Assembly: GCF_025145645.1 (NCBI RefSeq)
Contig: NZ_CP102252.1
Coordinates: forward strand, 2,790,001 to 2,854,000
Length of the DNA stretch: 64,000 bases
Direction of reading: 5' to 3'
Source of the DNA: Alistipes senegalensis JC50
GTDB lineage: Bacteria > Bacteroidota > Bacteroidia > Bacteroidales > Rikenellaceae
Under the pieces are notes generated by a model that was not told the DNA's origin, ran no database searches, and worked only from the letters and a program-made list of their open reading frames with translations. Numbering within the stretch: position 1 is the stretch's first letter; each line of letters opens with the position of its first letter. Positions 10,528 through 18,308 of this stretch are shown here, piece after piece. A program made the translations under genes and the position numbers.

Positions 10528-11762
10528 TTTTTCGTGTTGTAAATGAGTGTGGAACTGTTTTCGGGCCGGAACGTGCGGCTGCTGAACGAACGGATGTCGT
10601 CGTCGCCGACGGCGCGGTAGAGGCCGACCTCGCGGTTGATCAGGGCGAGGTCGCCCAGCATCTCGTAGAATCCGAGGTTCATCGCCTTGTTCATGACGTT
10701 CAGTTCGCCGAAGAGCGTGTTGGCTTCGAACTTGTTCTTGACCTTTTCGATCTCGCGGGCGGCCGCGGATGCGGTTTGCAGGGTTTCGATCTCCTCGCGG
10801 AACGCCGCTTCGGCCTCTCCGGGCGTCACGCCCGGAAGTAGCTGGCCCGTGAAGACGAACAGCCCCGGGTCCACGTCGCCCGTGACATAAGCGTTGACGC
10901 TCGACAGCAATCGGCGTTCCTTGACCAGATGCGTGTAGAGCCGCCCCGAGTCGCCTCCCGCCAGCAGGTCCGAAACCAGGTCGGCCGTGTAGAATCCGGC
11001 GTCCGTGCGCCCGCCCATGTGGTAGGCCACGGTGACGGTCGGCGCCGGCACGTCGCGTTCGACCTCCTCGCGGCGCGCTTCGGTCTGTGCAGGTTCCTGC
11101 GGGATCGGCGCGGCGTCGGCCGGGCGGTCGGCGAGGGGTGCGAACCACTTTTCGGCCAGTTCCAGCATCCGTTCCTCCTCGATGTCCGCCGAGATCGACA
11201 GCACGGCGTTCGACGGACGGTAGTGGGTGCGGTAAAAAGCCTCCACATCCTCCAGCGTGGCTTCGGCGATATGGTCCGTCGTGAGGCCGATAGCCGCCCA
11301 GCGGTAGGGATGGACTTTGTAGGCCAGCGCCCGCAGCAGCATCGTCTGGTCGCCGTAGGGCTGGTTGAGGTAGCGTTGGCGGAACTCTTCGATCACCACC
11401 TTCTTTTCGGCTTCGAGCTTCGCGGGGGTGATGTCGAGCCCCTCCATGCGGTCGCTTTCCAGCCAGAGGGCCGTTTCGAGGTTGTCCTTCGGGAGCGTGA
11501 TGTAGAAATCGGTATAGTCGTTGTTCGTGAAGGCGTTGTTGTCGCCCGAGGCCATCTGCACCGGGAGGTCGAAGTTGGGGATTTCGCGCGTGCCGCGGAA
11601 CATGAGGTGTTCGAACAGGTGGGCGAATCCCGTGCGCCGGGGATCTTCGTTGCGCGCTCCGACCTTGTAGAGGATGTTCACGGCGGCGAGTTTCGAGGCC
11701 CGGTCGCGGTTGACGACGACGGTGAGGCCGTTCGGCAGTATTTTTTTAGTGTATGGAATCAT
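10524..11762 (-). CDS. M16 family zinc metallopeptidase (catalytic subunit)
   Basis: This 412-residue M16B peptidase carries the inverted zinc motif HLFEH (near residue 44) in the context GFAHLFEHLMFRGT, and the downstream Glu of the third ligand lies in the helix EAEKKVVIEE. It lacks a clear signal peptide, so cytoplasmic or membrane-associated peptide degradation is inferred. The ATG at 11762 immediately follows a TACCTTTG box on the minus strand, so transcripts from the nearest promoter would be almost leaderless. The partner gene overlaps its stop. An open frame reaching 11987 crosses the repeat array and is not coding. Confidence 0.92.
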   Translation of the reverse strand: MIPYTKKILPNGLTVVVNRDRASKLAAVNILYKVGARNEDPRRTGFAHLFEHLMFRGTREIPNFDLPVQMASGDNNAFTNNDYTDFYITLPKDNLETALWLESDRMEGLDITPAKLEAEKKVVIEEFRQRYLNQPYGDQTMLLRALAYKVHPYRWAAIGLTTDHIAEATLEDVEAFYRTHYRPSNAVLSISADIEEERMLELAEKWFAPLADRPADAAPIPQEPAQTEARREEVERDVPAPTVTVAYHMGGRTDAGFYTADLVSDLLAGGDSGRLYTHLVKERRLLSSVNAYVTGDVDPGLFVFTGQLLPGVTPGEAEAAFREEIETLQTASAAAREIEKVKNKFEANTLFGELNVMNKAMNLGFYEMLGDLALINREVGLYRAVGDDDIRSFSSRTFRPENSSTLIYNTKK

Positions 11763-11844
11763 AATGTGCAAAGGTAATAAAAATACCGGACGGAGGACAG
11801 GCTCAAATTGCGTGCAGTTTTGCAAGACATACCAGCAATATGAA

Positions 11845-11859
11845 GTGTCGTTACGACAC
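11845..11859. promoter_or_regulatory. Palindrome abutting the unit-2 -7 box
   Basis: GTGTCGTTACGACAC is a 15-base palindrome with 7-base arms. On the minus strand it directly follows the TACTTTTG box, so it covers the expected transcription start. It could be an operator or a 5'-end RNA stem-loop (stem GUGUCG, loop UAA). Confidence 0.5.
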
Positions 11860-11934
11860 CAAAAGTACAAAAAAGCGGGAACGAGGGCAAAACCGGGTTG
11901 CGTGCGGTTCGTCAAAACGTCCCGACCGGTAAAA

Positions 11935-11949
11935 GTGCCGTTACGGCAC
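11935..11949. promoter_or_regulatory. Palindrome abutting the unit-3 -7 box
   Basis: GTGCCGTTACGGCAC has the same position and symmetry as the palindrome at 11845-11859, but one base pair is changed on both arms (T-A to C-G). The double change keeps the pairing, which suggests the symmetry itself is under selection. Confidence 0.5.
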
Positions 11950-12004
11950 CAAAGGTAATAAAAATACCGGACGGAGGACAGGTTCAAATTGCGTGCAGTT
12001 TTTC

Positions 12005-12325
12005 AAAAAGCAGCGGCGGGGAGCACAAGTGACGCCTCATTGTTTTCAGAAAAATGGATTCGGTGACTATGAAGAAGTTTGGGATGTAGAGAATCCATCG
12101 CTCCCGCCGCTGCATGTTTTTCATTCATGACCGGCAGAAACGAGAAGAGTGCTGCCGACAGTCTGGCTCCTGCGGCTCTGGTAAGCCTGTAAACCCTTCG
12201 CATCAGCACGCACCCTTAGGTACGATCATTGTGGGTTTACAAAAATTTACCAGATTTCAGGAGCCCCAATACAATCGTCTTTTATATCCGATTATTCAAG
12301 AACGGTTGCGGATAACGGAATATCG
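12005..12325 (-). ncRNA. Candidate structured non-coding RNA, unknown class
   Basis: The region between the promoter array and the PFOR promoter has no convincing gene but holds nested inverted repeats. Three arm pairs nest in order: 12165-12172 with 12258-12265, 12177-12184 with 12247-12254, and 12189-12196 with 12233-12240, all perfect 8-mers. A second domain pairs 12010-12024 with 12100-12113 (GC-rich, one bulge) and, inside it, 12054-12061 with 12091-12098. A small hairpin pairs CGGCAG at 12132 with CTGCCG at 12152. On the minus strand a TAACTTTG box at 12332-12339 would start the RNA near 12325. The GC-rich hairpin is then followed by five Ts, as in an intrinsic terminator. I found no RNase P, tmRNA or SRP signature motifs. 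The strand and ends are inferred. Confidence 0.35.
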
Positions 12326-12487
12326 CGCGGACAAAGTTAACAATTTTTCCGGACATGAACGCTGCTGATCCGAAAGTCTTATTTTTAGGTCCGTATTTTG
12401 CGTCGGACTCCGGTTTCCGGTGTGCGCTCCGGGTTAACGCGCTATCGGATAGAACGTTCGTCAACTCAGTGATTTTCCGCGACTTTT

Positions 12488-12526
12488 CTGTTAGCTAAAT
12501 AACAGATTGATTGTTATTTCAATAAC
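12488..12526. promoter_or_regulatory. Two short inverted repeats upstream of the PFOR promoter
   Basis: CTGTTA (12488-12493) pairs with TAACAG (12500-12505), and GTTATT (12513-12518) pairs with AATAAC (12521-12526). They lie 70-100 bases before the PFOR -7 box in AT-rich DNA, where activators often bind. No specific regulator is recognised. The rest of 12340-12590 shows nothing further. Confidence 0.25.
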
Positions 12527-12592
12527 ATTCGAAAAGGTAAAAATTTACACTTTTTTGTGAAAAAATCGACATCGTTTTTCGGTCGAAATTCG

Positions 12593-12600
12593 TATCTTTG
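12593..12600 (+). promoter_or_regulatory. -7 box of the PFOR gene
   Basis: TATCTTTG is an exact TAnnTTTG match, 74 bases before the PFOR ATG. Upstream there is only a T-rich TTTTTC at about the right distance, so the -33 side is weak. Confidence 0.55.
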
Positions 12601-12674
12601 CATCGCTCGTTTGTCCGGGCTGTGTCTGAATCGTTAGGAAATGCACACAAATATCATCTAAAATTTCAACAAAA

Positions 12675-15600
12675 ATGGCAGAAAAGAAATTTATCACCTG
12701 TGATGGTAACTACGCTGCGGCCCATGTGGCTTATATGTTCTCGGAAGTCGCAGCCATCTATCCCATCACGCCGTCATCGACGATGGCCGAACTCGTGGAC
12801 GAGTGGGCTGCCCAGGGACGTAAAAATATTTTCGGCGAGACCGTCAAGGTCGTTGAAATGCAGTCGGAGGCCGGCGCTGCCGGCGCCGTGCACGGATCGC
12901 TGCAAAGCGGTGCCCTGACTTCGACTTTCACGGCCTCGCAGGGCCTGCTGCTGATGGTCCCCAACATGTATAAGATCTCGGGCGAGCTGCTCCCGGGCGT
13001 GTTCCACGTTTCGGCGCGTGCGCTGGCCGCACAGTCGCTGTCGATCTTCGGCGACCATCAGGACGTGATGGCCACGCGCCAGACCGGATTCGCCATGCTG
13101 GCCACCTCGTCGGTGCAGGAGGTCATGGACCTCGCCGGCGTCGCACACCTCGTGTCGCTGAAATCGCGCGTGCCGTTCCTGCACTTCTTCGACGGCTTCC
13201 GCACGTCGCACGAGATTCAGAAAATCGAGCTCATCGACGAAGCCGCGCTGACGGCCATGCTCGACCGCGACGCCCTGAAAGCGTTCCGCAACCGGGCCCT
13301 GAACCCCGAGCACCCCGTGACCCGCGGTACGGCCCAGAACCCCGACATCTACTTCCAGACGCGCGAGGCTTCGAACAAGTTCTACGACGCCGTGCCCGAC
13401 ATGGTGGCCGACACCATGAAGGAGATTTCGAAAATCACCGGCCGCGACTACAAGCCGTTCGTCTATTACGGTGCCGAGGATGCCGAGAACATCGTCGTTG
13501 CGATGGGTTCGGTGACTGAGACCCTCAAGGAGACGGTCGATTATCTGACAGCCAAAGGCGAGAAGGTGGGTGTCGTCACCGTACACCTCTACCGTCCGTT
13601 CTCGGTGAAATACCTGATGGCGGTGCTTCCCGAGAGCGTGAAGCGCATCTGCGTGCTCGACCGCACGAAGGAGCCGGGAGCCAACGGCGATCCCCTCTAC
13701 CTGGATGTCGTCGAGGCGTTCGCAACCTGCCCGTGCGACAAGAAACCGCTCATCATCGGCGGCCGCTACGGACTTTCGTCGAAGGACACCACCCCGGCGC
13801 AGATGCTGGCCGTGTTCGAGAACCTGAAGATGAACGAGCCCAAGAATCAGTTCACGGTGGGTATCGTGGACGACGTGACGTTCCGTTCGCTGCCCGTCGG
13901 CGAGGAGATCTCGCTGGCGAAGCCCGGCACGTTCGAGGCGCTCTTCTTCGGTCTGGGCGCCGACGGTACGGTGGGTGCCAACAAGAACTCGATCAAGATC
14001 ATCGGCGGCACGACCGACAAGTACTGCCAGGCTTATTTCTCCTATGACTCGAAGAAATCGGGCGGTTACACCTCGTCGCACCTGCGTTTCGGCGACCTGC
14101 CCATCACGTCGCCCTATCTGGTGACCACCCCCGACTTCGTGGCCTGCCACGTTCCCTCGTACGTTGACAAGTACGACGTGCTGAAGGGCCTGAAGGCCGG
14201 CGGTTCGTTCCTGCTGAACTCGGTGCACGACGCCGAGACCACCTGCGCGACGCTGCCCGACCACATGAAGGTCTTCCTCGCCAAGAACAAGATCAACTTC
14301 TATATCATCAACGCCACGAAGATCGCCGCCGAACTGGGTCTGGGTTCGCGTACGAACACCATCATGCAGTCGGCGTTCTTCAAGATCGCCAACGTCATCC
14401 CGTTCGACAAGGCTGTCGAGGAGATGAAGAAGGCCATCCTCAAATCCTACGGAAAGAAGGGCGAGGACATCGTCAACATGAACTATGCGGCCGTCGATGC
14501 CGGCGGCAACGCCGTCGTGAAGATCGACGTTCCCGCCGAGTGGGCTTCGATCGAGGACAAGGGCTTCGAACACGCTTCGAACGCCTCGTATCCGGAGTTC
14601 GTGCGCAAGATCGTCGAGCCGATCAACGGCCTGAAAGGCGACATGCTGCCCGTTTCGGCCTTCAACGGCCGTGAGGACGGCACGTGGGACAACGGCACGG
14701 CCGCCTACGAGAAGCGCGGCATCGCCGTCAACGTTCCCGAGTGGAAGATCGAGAACTGTATCCAGTGCAACCAGTGCGCCTATGTCTGCCCCCACGCCGT
14801 GATCCGTCCGTTCCTCGCCACCGAGGAGGAGGCCGCCGCTTCGGGCGTGGATTGGAAGCAGGGCCTGGGCGAAACCAAGGAGTACAAGTTCCGCATCCAG
14901 ATCTCGCCGCTCGACTGTACGGGCTGCTCGAACTGCGTCGATGTCTGCCCCGCCAAGGAGAAGGCGCTCGTCATGCGTCCGCTGGAGGAGCAGATGCCTC
15001 AGCAGAAGAACTGGGACTACATCACCAAGCATATCGGTTACAAGCAGGTCGTGGACAAGACCAAGTCGGTCAAGAACCTGCAATTCGCACAGCCGCTGTT
15101 CGAGTTCTCGGGCGCCTGCGCCGGCTGCGGCGAAACCCCTTATATCAAGGCTATTTCGCAGCTCTTCGGTGACAAGATGATGGTCGCCAACGCCACGGGA
15201 TGTACCTCGATCTATTCGGGTTCGGCTCCCTCGACGCCCTACTGCACCAACGCGGAGGGCCACGGTCCCGCATGGGCCAACTCGCTCTTCGAGGACAACG
15301 CCGAGTTCGGTTTGGGCATGCACGTCGGTGTGGAGAAACTCCGCGACCGCATCCAGCTGGCGATGGAGGATGCCATTGCCAACTGTGCGAAGTGCTCCGA
15401 CGAGCTGAAAGGCGTGATGAAGGAGTGGATCGAGAACCGCGGTTCGTCGGCCAAGTCGGCCGAGGTTACGGCGCGTCTGATTCCTCTGATGGAGGCTTGC
15501 GGCTGCGACGCCTGCAAGAAGATTCTCGAACACAAGGAGTGGCTCGTGAAGAAGTCGCAGTGGATCATCGGCGGCGACGGCTGGGGCTACGACATCGGTT

Positions 15601-16208
15601 ACGGCGGTGTGGATCACGTGCTGGCTTCGGGTCAGGATGTGAATATCCTCGTCGTGGACACCGAGGTTTACTCCAACACCGGCGGCCAGTCGTCGAAATC
15701 GACCCCCGTGGGCGCCGTCGCCAAGTTCGCATCGAGCGGCAAGCGCATCCGCAAGAAGGACCTCGGCGCAATGGCCATGACCTACGGTTATGTCTATGTG
15801 GCCCAGGTTTCGATCGGCGCTTCGCAGCAGCAGCTGTTCAACGTGCTGAAAGAGGCCGAGGCTTATCCCGGACCGTCGCTCGTGATCGCCTACGCTCCGT
15901 GTATCAACCACGGCATCAAGGGCGGCATGACCCGCACGCAGACCGTCGGCAAGGAGGCTGTGGCCTGCGGTTACTGGCACCTGTGGCACTACAACCCGAT
16001 GCTCGAAGAGCAGGGCAAGAATCCGTTCGTGCTGGATTCGAAGGAGCCCGACTGGTCGAAGTTCCGCGAATTCCTGATGAAGGAGGTTCGTTATACGTCG
16101 CTCCAGAAGGCATTCCCCGCCGAGGCCGACGAGTTGTTCGCCGCTGCCGAGGAGAACGCCAAGTGGCGCTACAACGGTTATGTGCGTCTTTCGAAGATGG
16201 AGTTCTGA
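12675..16208 (+). CDS. nifJ: Pyruvate:ferredoxin (flavodoxin) oxidoreductase
   Basis: A 1177-residue single-chain enzyme that oxidatively decarboxylates pyruvate to acetyl-CoA and CO2, reducing ferredoxin. The N-terminal pyrimidine-binding domain contains YPITPSSTMAE, followed by the transketolase-like domain II and the gamma domain. Two [4Fe-4S] motifs follow: CIQCNQCAYVCP near residue 694 and CTGCSNCVDVCP near residue 748. The C-terminal TPP domain has CAGCGETPY (cluster-proximal cysteines) near residue 814 and GGDGWGYDIGYGGVDH with DTEVYSNTGGQ near residues 965-1005. It is a monocistronic unit with its own promoter and terminator. Its reduced ferredoxin is the natural fuel for the RNF complex encoded at 31.6-37.2 kb. 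Confidence 0.97.
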   Translation: MAEKKFITCDGNYAAAHVAYMFSEVAAIYPITPSSTMAELVDEWAAQGRKNIFGETVKVVEMQSEAGAAGAVHGSLQSGALTSTFTASQGLLLMVPNMYKISGELLPGVFHVSARALAAQSLSIFGDHQDVMATRQTGFAMLATSSVQEVMDLAGVAHLVSLKSRVPFLHFFDGFRTSHEIQKIELIDEAALTAMLDRDALKAFRNRALNPEHPVTRGTAQNPDIYFQTREASNKFYDAVPDMVADTMKEISKITGRDYKPFVYYGAEDAENIVVAMGSVTETLKETVDYLTAKGEKVGVVTVHLYRPFSVKYLMAVLPESVKRICVLDRTKEPGANGDPLYLDVVEAFATCPCDKKPLIIGGRYGLSSKDTTPAQMLAVFENLKMNEPKNQFTVGIVDDVTFRSLPVGEEISLAKPGTFEALFFGLGADGTVGANKNSIKIIGGTTDKYCQAYFSYDSKKSGGYTSSHLRFGDLPITSPYLVTTPDFVACHVPSYVDKYDVLKGLKAGGSFLLNSVHDAETTCATLPDHMKVFLAKNKINFYIINATKIAAELGLGSRTNTIMQSAFFKIANVIPFDKAVEEMKKAILKSYGKKGEDIVNMNYAAVDAGGNAVVKIDVPAEWASIEDKGFEHASNASYPEFVRKIVEPINGLKGDMLPVSAFNGREDGTWDNGTAAYEKRGIAVNVPEWKIENCIQCNQCAYVCPHAVIRPFLATEEEAAASGVDWKQGLGETKEYKFRIQISPLDCTGCSNCVDVCPAKEKALVMRPLEEQMPQQKNWDYITKHIGYKQVVDKTKSVKNLQFAQPLFEFSGACAGCGETPYIKAISQLFGDKMMVANATGCTSIYSGSAPSTPYCTNAEGHGPAWANSLFEDNAEFGLGMHVGVEKLRDRIQLAMEDAIANCAKCSDELKGVMKEWIENRGSSAKSAEVTARLIPLMEACGCDACKKILEHKEWLVKKSQWIIGGDGWGYDIGYGGVDHVLASGQDVNILVVDTEVYSNTGGQSSKSTPVGAVAKFASSGKRIRKKDLGAMAMTYGYVYVAQVSIGASQQQLFNVLKEAEAYPGPSLVIAYAPCINHGIKGGMTRTQTVGKEAVACGYWHLWHYNPMLEEQGKNPFVLDSKEPDWSKFREFLMKEVRYTSLQKAFPAEADELFAAAEENAKWRYNGYVRLSKMEF

Positions 16209-16232
16209 GACCTCCGTTGAGTGATAAGTGCG

Positions 16233-16264
16233 AAAGCCGCGGCAGCAATGCCGCGGCTTTTTTT
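16233..16264 (+). terminator. Intrinsic terminator of the PFOR gene
   Basis: An 11-bp perfect stem (16233-16243 with 16250-16260) and a 6-base loop are followed by a run of seven Ts, 25 bases after the PFOR stop. Confidence 0.85.
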
Positions 16265-16356
16265 CGGCTCCGCAGCCGGTTTTCGGATTCCGGCGAAAAG
16301 GTTCGTGATGAAAACACTCCGGTTCGTGATGTCTTTCCCCCCCCCGATTGAATTTA

Positions 16357-16388
16357 TTTGCCCGTAATATCTCTTGGAGGTATTTTTG
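16357..16388 (+). promoter_or_regulatory. Promoter of the lipoprotein gene at 16420
   Basis: TTTG (16357-16360), exactly 20 bases, then TATTTTTG (16381-16388): a full match to the Bacteroidetes consensus. A run of nine Cs (16337-16345) lies 11 bases upstream of the -33 element. Confidence 0.7.
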
Positions 16389-16419
16389 CCGGGCAAATTG
16401 AATTCTAATACACCTTATT

Positions 16420-17301
16420 ATGAAAAGACTTTTCACACGCGCAGCGATGCTGCTGACCGTTGCCGCGACGGCATTTACCTTTACCGCATGCAACGACGAC
16501 AATGACGGTCCCGAACCGTTCAAATCCGAACTGATCGGCAGCTACAAACCGACTCCCGTCACGATGACCATTCCCGATGTGGTCGATGATCCTTCGGATT
16601 TTTATTTCATCCTGCTCCCGACGTGGTCCGATCCGGAGAATATCCCTGGCATCGACATGTCGGAGTCGATGGGGATGCCTGCCGGTTCCTTCGTTATGCC
16701 GATGAATACGATTTGCGGTTTGATTCAGAGTATGGCATCTGCCATCGTCAAAGGCGGTTTGGATCAGTTGGACCTCGGCAACGACGGTTCGTTCGGCGCG
16801 AATTACTACGATCTGGTCATCAAAACGGACGGAAGCGGGGAGCCGGATATCATCAGCTCGCTGATGGACCCCACTTTCGGGACCGAACTGAAAACTTTCC
16901 CCGGTGCCGCTACTGCCGAACTGCTTCCCGAAGGGGCGCTGGGCTATTACACGAAGAATTCCCGCTTCTATTTCACGATCAGCAAGGATTTCCTGAAAGG
17001 AGTGTCTGCCGAACTTGACGTGCTGTCGATCGTTGACGAGATGATCAAAACCTATAAGCTCGATATCGTCTCGACGGACGCTTATTACGGAATTCCTTTG
17101 AAATACAGCGTCAAGGACGGCGTGACCAAACTCTATGTCGATCGTGCGATGATCCTCTCTTTCCGCGGGGTGCTCGATATGGTGTTCTCGCTGCTCGGTG
17201 ACGATGCCGCGTTCATGGGCGTCAAACTCGGAGATATCGTCAATAAGGTTCTCGATAACACGACGGAACTGGAGATAGCTCTTCCCCTGAAGCGTATCTG
17301 A
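16420..17301 (+). CDS. Putative lipoprotein of unknown function
   Basis: A 293-residue protein with a signal peptide ending in the lipobox FTAC (Cys24), followed by an acidic NDDNDGPEP linker that favours surface or outer-membrane lipidation in Bacteroidetes. The body is mixed and includes two repeated-looking themes (GVSAELDVLSIVDEMIKTYKLD and GVLDMVFSLLGD.. GVKLGDIVNKVLDNT). It resembles the DUF4925-type lipoproteins of gut Bacteroidetes, but I am not sure of that. It stands alone between its own promoter and terminator. Codon use is slightly less GC-biased than in neighbouring genes. Confidence 0.75.
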   Translation: MKRLFTRAAMLLTVAATAFTFTACNDDNDGPEPFKSELIGSYKPTPVTMTIPDVVDDPSDFYFILLPTWSDPENIPGIDMSESMGMPAGSFVMPMNTICGLIQSMASAIVKGGLDQLDLGNDGSFGANYYDLVIKTDGSGEPDIISSLMDPTFGTELKTFPGAATAELLPEGALGYYTKNSRFYFTISKDFLKGVSAELDVLSIVDEMIKTYKLDIVSTDAYYGIPLKYSVKDGVTKLYVDRAMILSFRGVLDMVFSLLGDDAAFMGVKLGDIVNKVLDNTTELEIALPLKRI

Positions 17302-17322
17302 TCGGCCGCCTGCCGATACGGT

Positions 17323-17351
17323 AACGGTCCGGATTTTCCGGGCCGTTTTTT
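17323..17351 (+). terminator. Intrinsic terminator
   Basis: AACGGTCCGG (17323-17332) pairs with CCGGGCCGTT (17338-17347) with one G-T wobble, and the stem runs into a T tract. It follows the lipoprotein gene. Confidence 0.7.
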
Positions 17352-17370
17352 GTGCCGTTCGGACCGATGA

Positions 17371-17402
17371 TTTGGACGCCGGCCGGAAAATTGCTATCTT
17401 TA
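17371..17402 (+). promoter_or_regulatory. Promoter of the META-domain lipoprotein
   Basis: TTTG (17371-17374), 20 bases, TATCTTTA (17395-17402). The -7 box differs from consensus only at the last base. The ATG lies 58 bases downstream. Confidence 0.6.
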
Positions 17403-17459
17403 CTGCTGAAACGCGTTTGGCGTATAAATTGCTCGGAACGGAGAATAACTTATAACGAT

Positions 17460-17891
17460 ATGATGAAAAAGATTTTCGCAGCCGCCGTGCTGCTCGGAAC
17501 GATGACCGCCTGCGGCGGCTCGCAGCAGAAAGCCCTGCCGTTGGAGGGTACCCAATGGAAACTCGCCAGGATGGAGGCCATTCCCGCGAAGGCCGTCGCC
17601 GCCGAGGCCGATTTCTTCACCCTGGAATTCAACGCTGCCGATACGATGGTGGCCGGACGCACCAACTGCAACCGTTTCTTCGGCAAATACGAGCTGAAAG
17701 GACAGAAGTTGTCGTTCGGAAATCTGGGCATGACCCGGATGGCCTGCCCCGACATGCAGTACGAAGATGCTTTCGTGAAGATGCTCGACGAAGTGGACAG
17801 CTATGCGATCGAAGGTTCGGAGCTGAAATTCTACGACGACAAGAAGGTCGTCGCCGAGTTCCGCGCCGTGCCCGCCCCGGCCAAGAAGTAA
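17460..17891 (+). CDS. META domain (HslJ-like) lipoprotein
   Basis: A 143-residue protein with a lipoprotein signal (MMKKIFAAAVLLGTMTAC, lipidated Cys18) followed by one META domain. Diagnostic features are LEGTQWKLARME, the GRTNCNRFFGKYELKG motif near residue 68 and GMTRMACPDMQYEDAFVKML near residue 90, as in E. coli HslJ, a heat-inducible outer-membrane lipoprotein linked to novobiocin resistance. The biochemical role of META domains is not established. The frame continues upstream to 17352, but the double Met at 17460 precedes an ideal signal sequence and follows the promoter. Single-gene unit. Confidence 0.85.
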   Translation: MMKKIFAAAVLLGTMTACGGSQQKALPLEGTQWKLARMEAIPAKAVAAEADFFTLEFNAADTMVAGRTNCNRFFGKYELKGQKLSFGNLGMTRMACPDMQYEDAFVKMLDEVDSYAIEGSELKFYDDKKVVAEFRAVPAPAKK

Positions 17892-17919
17892 CCGTCCGGA
17901 TTCGTCCGGCGAATGAACT

Positions 17920-17947
17920 CGCCTCCGGTCATTCCGGAGGCGGGTTT
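17920..17947 (+). terminator. Intrinsic terminator after the META lipoprotein
   Basis: CGCCTCCGG (17920-17928) pairs with CCGGAGGCG (17934-17942), followed by GGTTTT. Confidence 0.65.
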
Positions 17948-17970
17948 TGGTTTTGCCTAACAGCCCCGAA

Positions 17971-18008
17971 AAGGAAACGGCCTCCCGATTTCGGGAGGCC
18001 GTTTCCTT
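17971..18008 (-). terminator. Strong hairpin terminator of rplU-rpmA
   Basis: A perfect 18-bp inverted repeat (17971-17988 with 17991-18008) separated by two bases. On the minus strand it is followed by TTTTC. It lies 19 bases after the rpmA stop and probably stops converging transcription from both sides. Confidence 0.75.
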
Positions 18009-18026
18009 ATGCTCTTGACGCTGTGC

Positions 18027-18287
18027 TTATTCGCTCAGCGGAGATACGCTTACATACGATTTGCCTTCGCCTTTTTTGCAGAACTCCACGGTTCCGTCTA
18101 CGAGAGCGAAGAGCGTGTGGTCCTTGCCCATGCCTACGTTTTCGCCGGCATTGTGTACCGTTCCGCGCTGACGAACGATAATGTTGCCCGCCTTTGCGAA
18201 CTGACCGCCGAACAGTTTGATGCCGAGTCGCTTGCTTTCCGACTCACGGCCGTTCTTCGAACTACCTACACCTTTCTTGTGTGCCAT
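18027..18287 (-). CDS. rpmA: 50S ribosomal protein L27
   Basis: The 86-residue L27 sequence starts MAHKKGVGSSKNGRESESKRLGIKLFGG, the conserved N-terminal tail that reaches the peptidyl-transferase centre, and contains RQRGT and GKDHTLFAL. There is no Firmicutes-type N-terminal pre-sequence to be cleaved. It follows rplU by 21 bases in the standard L21-L27 operon. Confidence 0.97.
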   Translation of the reverse strand: MAHKKGVGSSKNGRESESKRLGIKLFGGQFAKAGNIIVRQRGTVHNAGENVGMGKDHTLFALVDGTVEFCKKGEGKSYVSVSPLSE

Positions 18288-18308
18288 GTTGATTCAGTTT
18301 ATAAAGGT

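Larger units (their letters stand above)
11769..12002 (-). repeat. Degenerate tandem repeat of promoter units (2.6 copies of about 90 bp)
   Basis: Three units start at 11769, 11860 and 11950 (91, 90 and a partial 53 bp). The first 53 bases of units 1 and 3 differ at a single base; unit 2 is diverged but collinear. Each unit begins, read on the minus strand, with a -7 box: TACCTTTG (11769-11776), TACTTTTG (11860-11867) and TACCTTTG (11950-11957). Unit 2 also has a perfect TTTG at 11888-11891, 20 bases away. All point at the M16 gene starting at 11762. The array has no coding evidence of its own. Confidence 0.8.

Noticed and set aside
11674..11987. Open frames over the promoter array giving repeated peptides such as LRHQK and FYYLWCRN
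   Set aside because: The peptide repeats only reflect the DNA repeat. They lie on non-conserved frames on both strands and contain the -7 boxes.
12010..12113. Hairpin considered as SRP RNA or tmRNA
   Set aside because: No SRP tetraloop domain consensus, no tmRNA acceptor stem or tag-peptide frame could be found.
12003..12368. Two short open frames (68 and 84 codons) in the structured region
   Set aside because: They overlap nested inverted repeats, lack family features and have no suitable start context. An RNA explanation fits better.
12774..16523. A 1249-codon minus-strand open frame opposite the PFOR gene
   Set aside because: It mirrors PFOR codons and shows no recognisable domain, while PFOR has all catalytic motifs, a promoter and a terminator.
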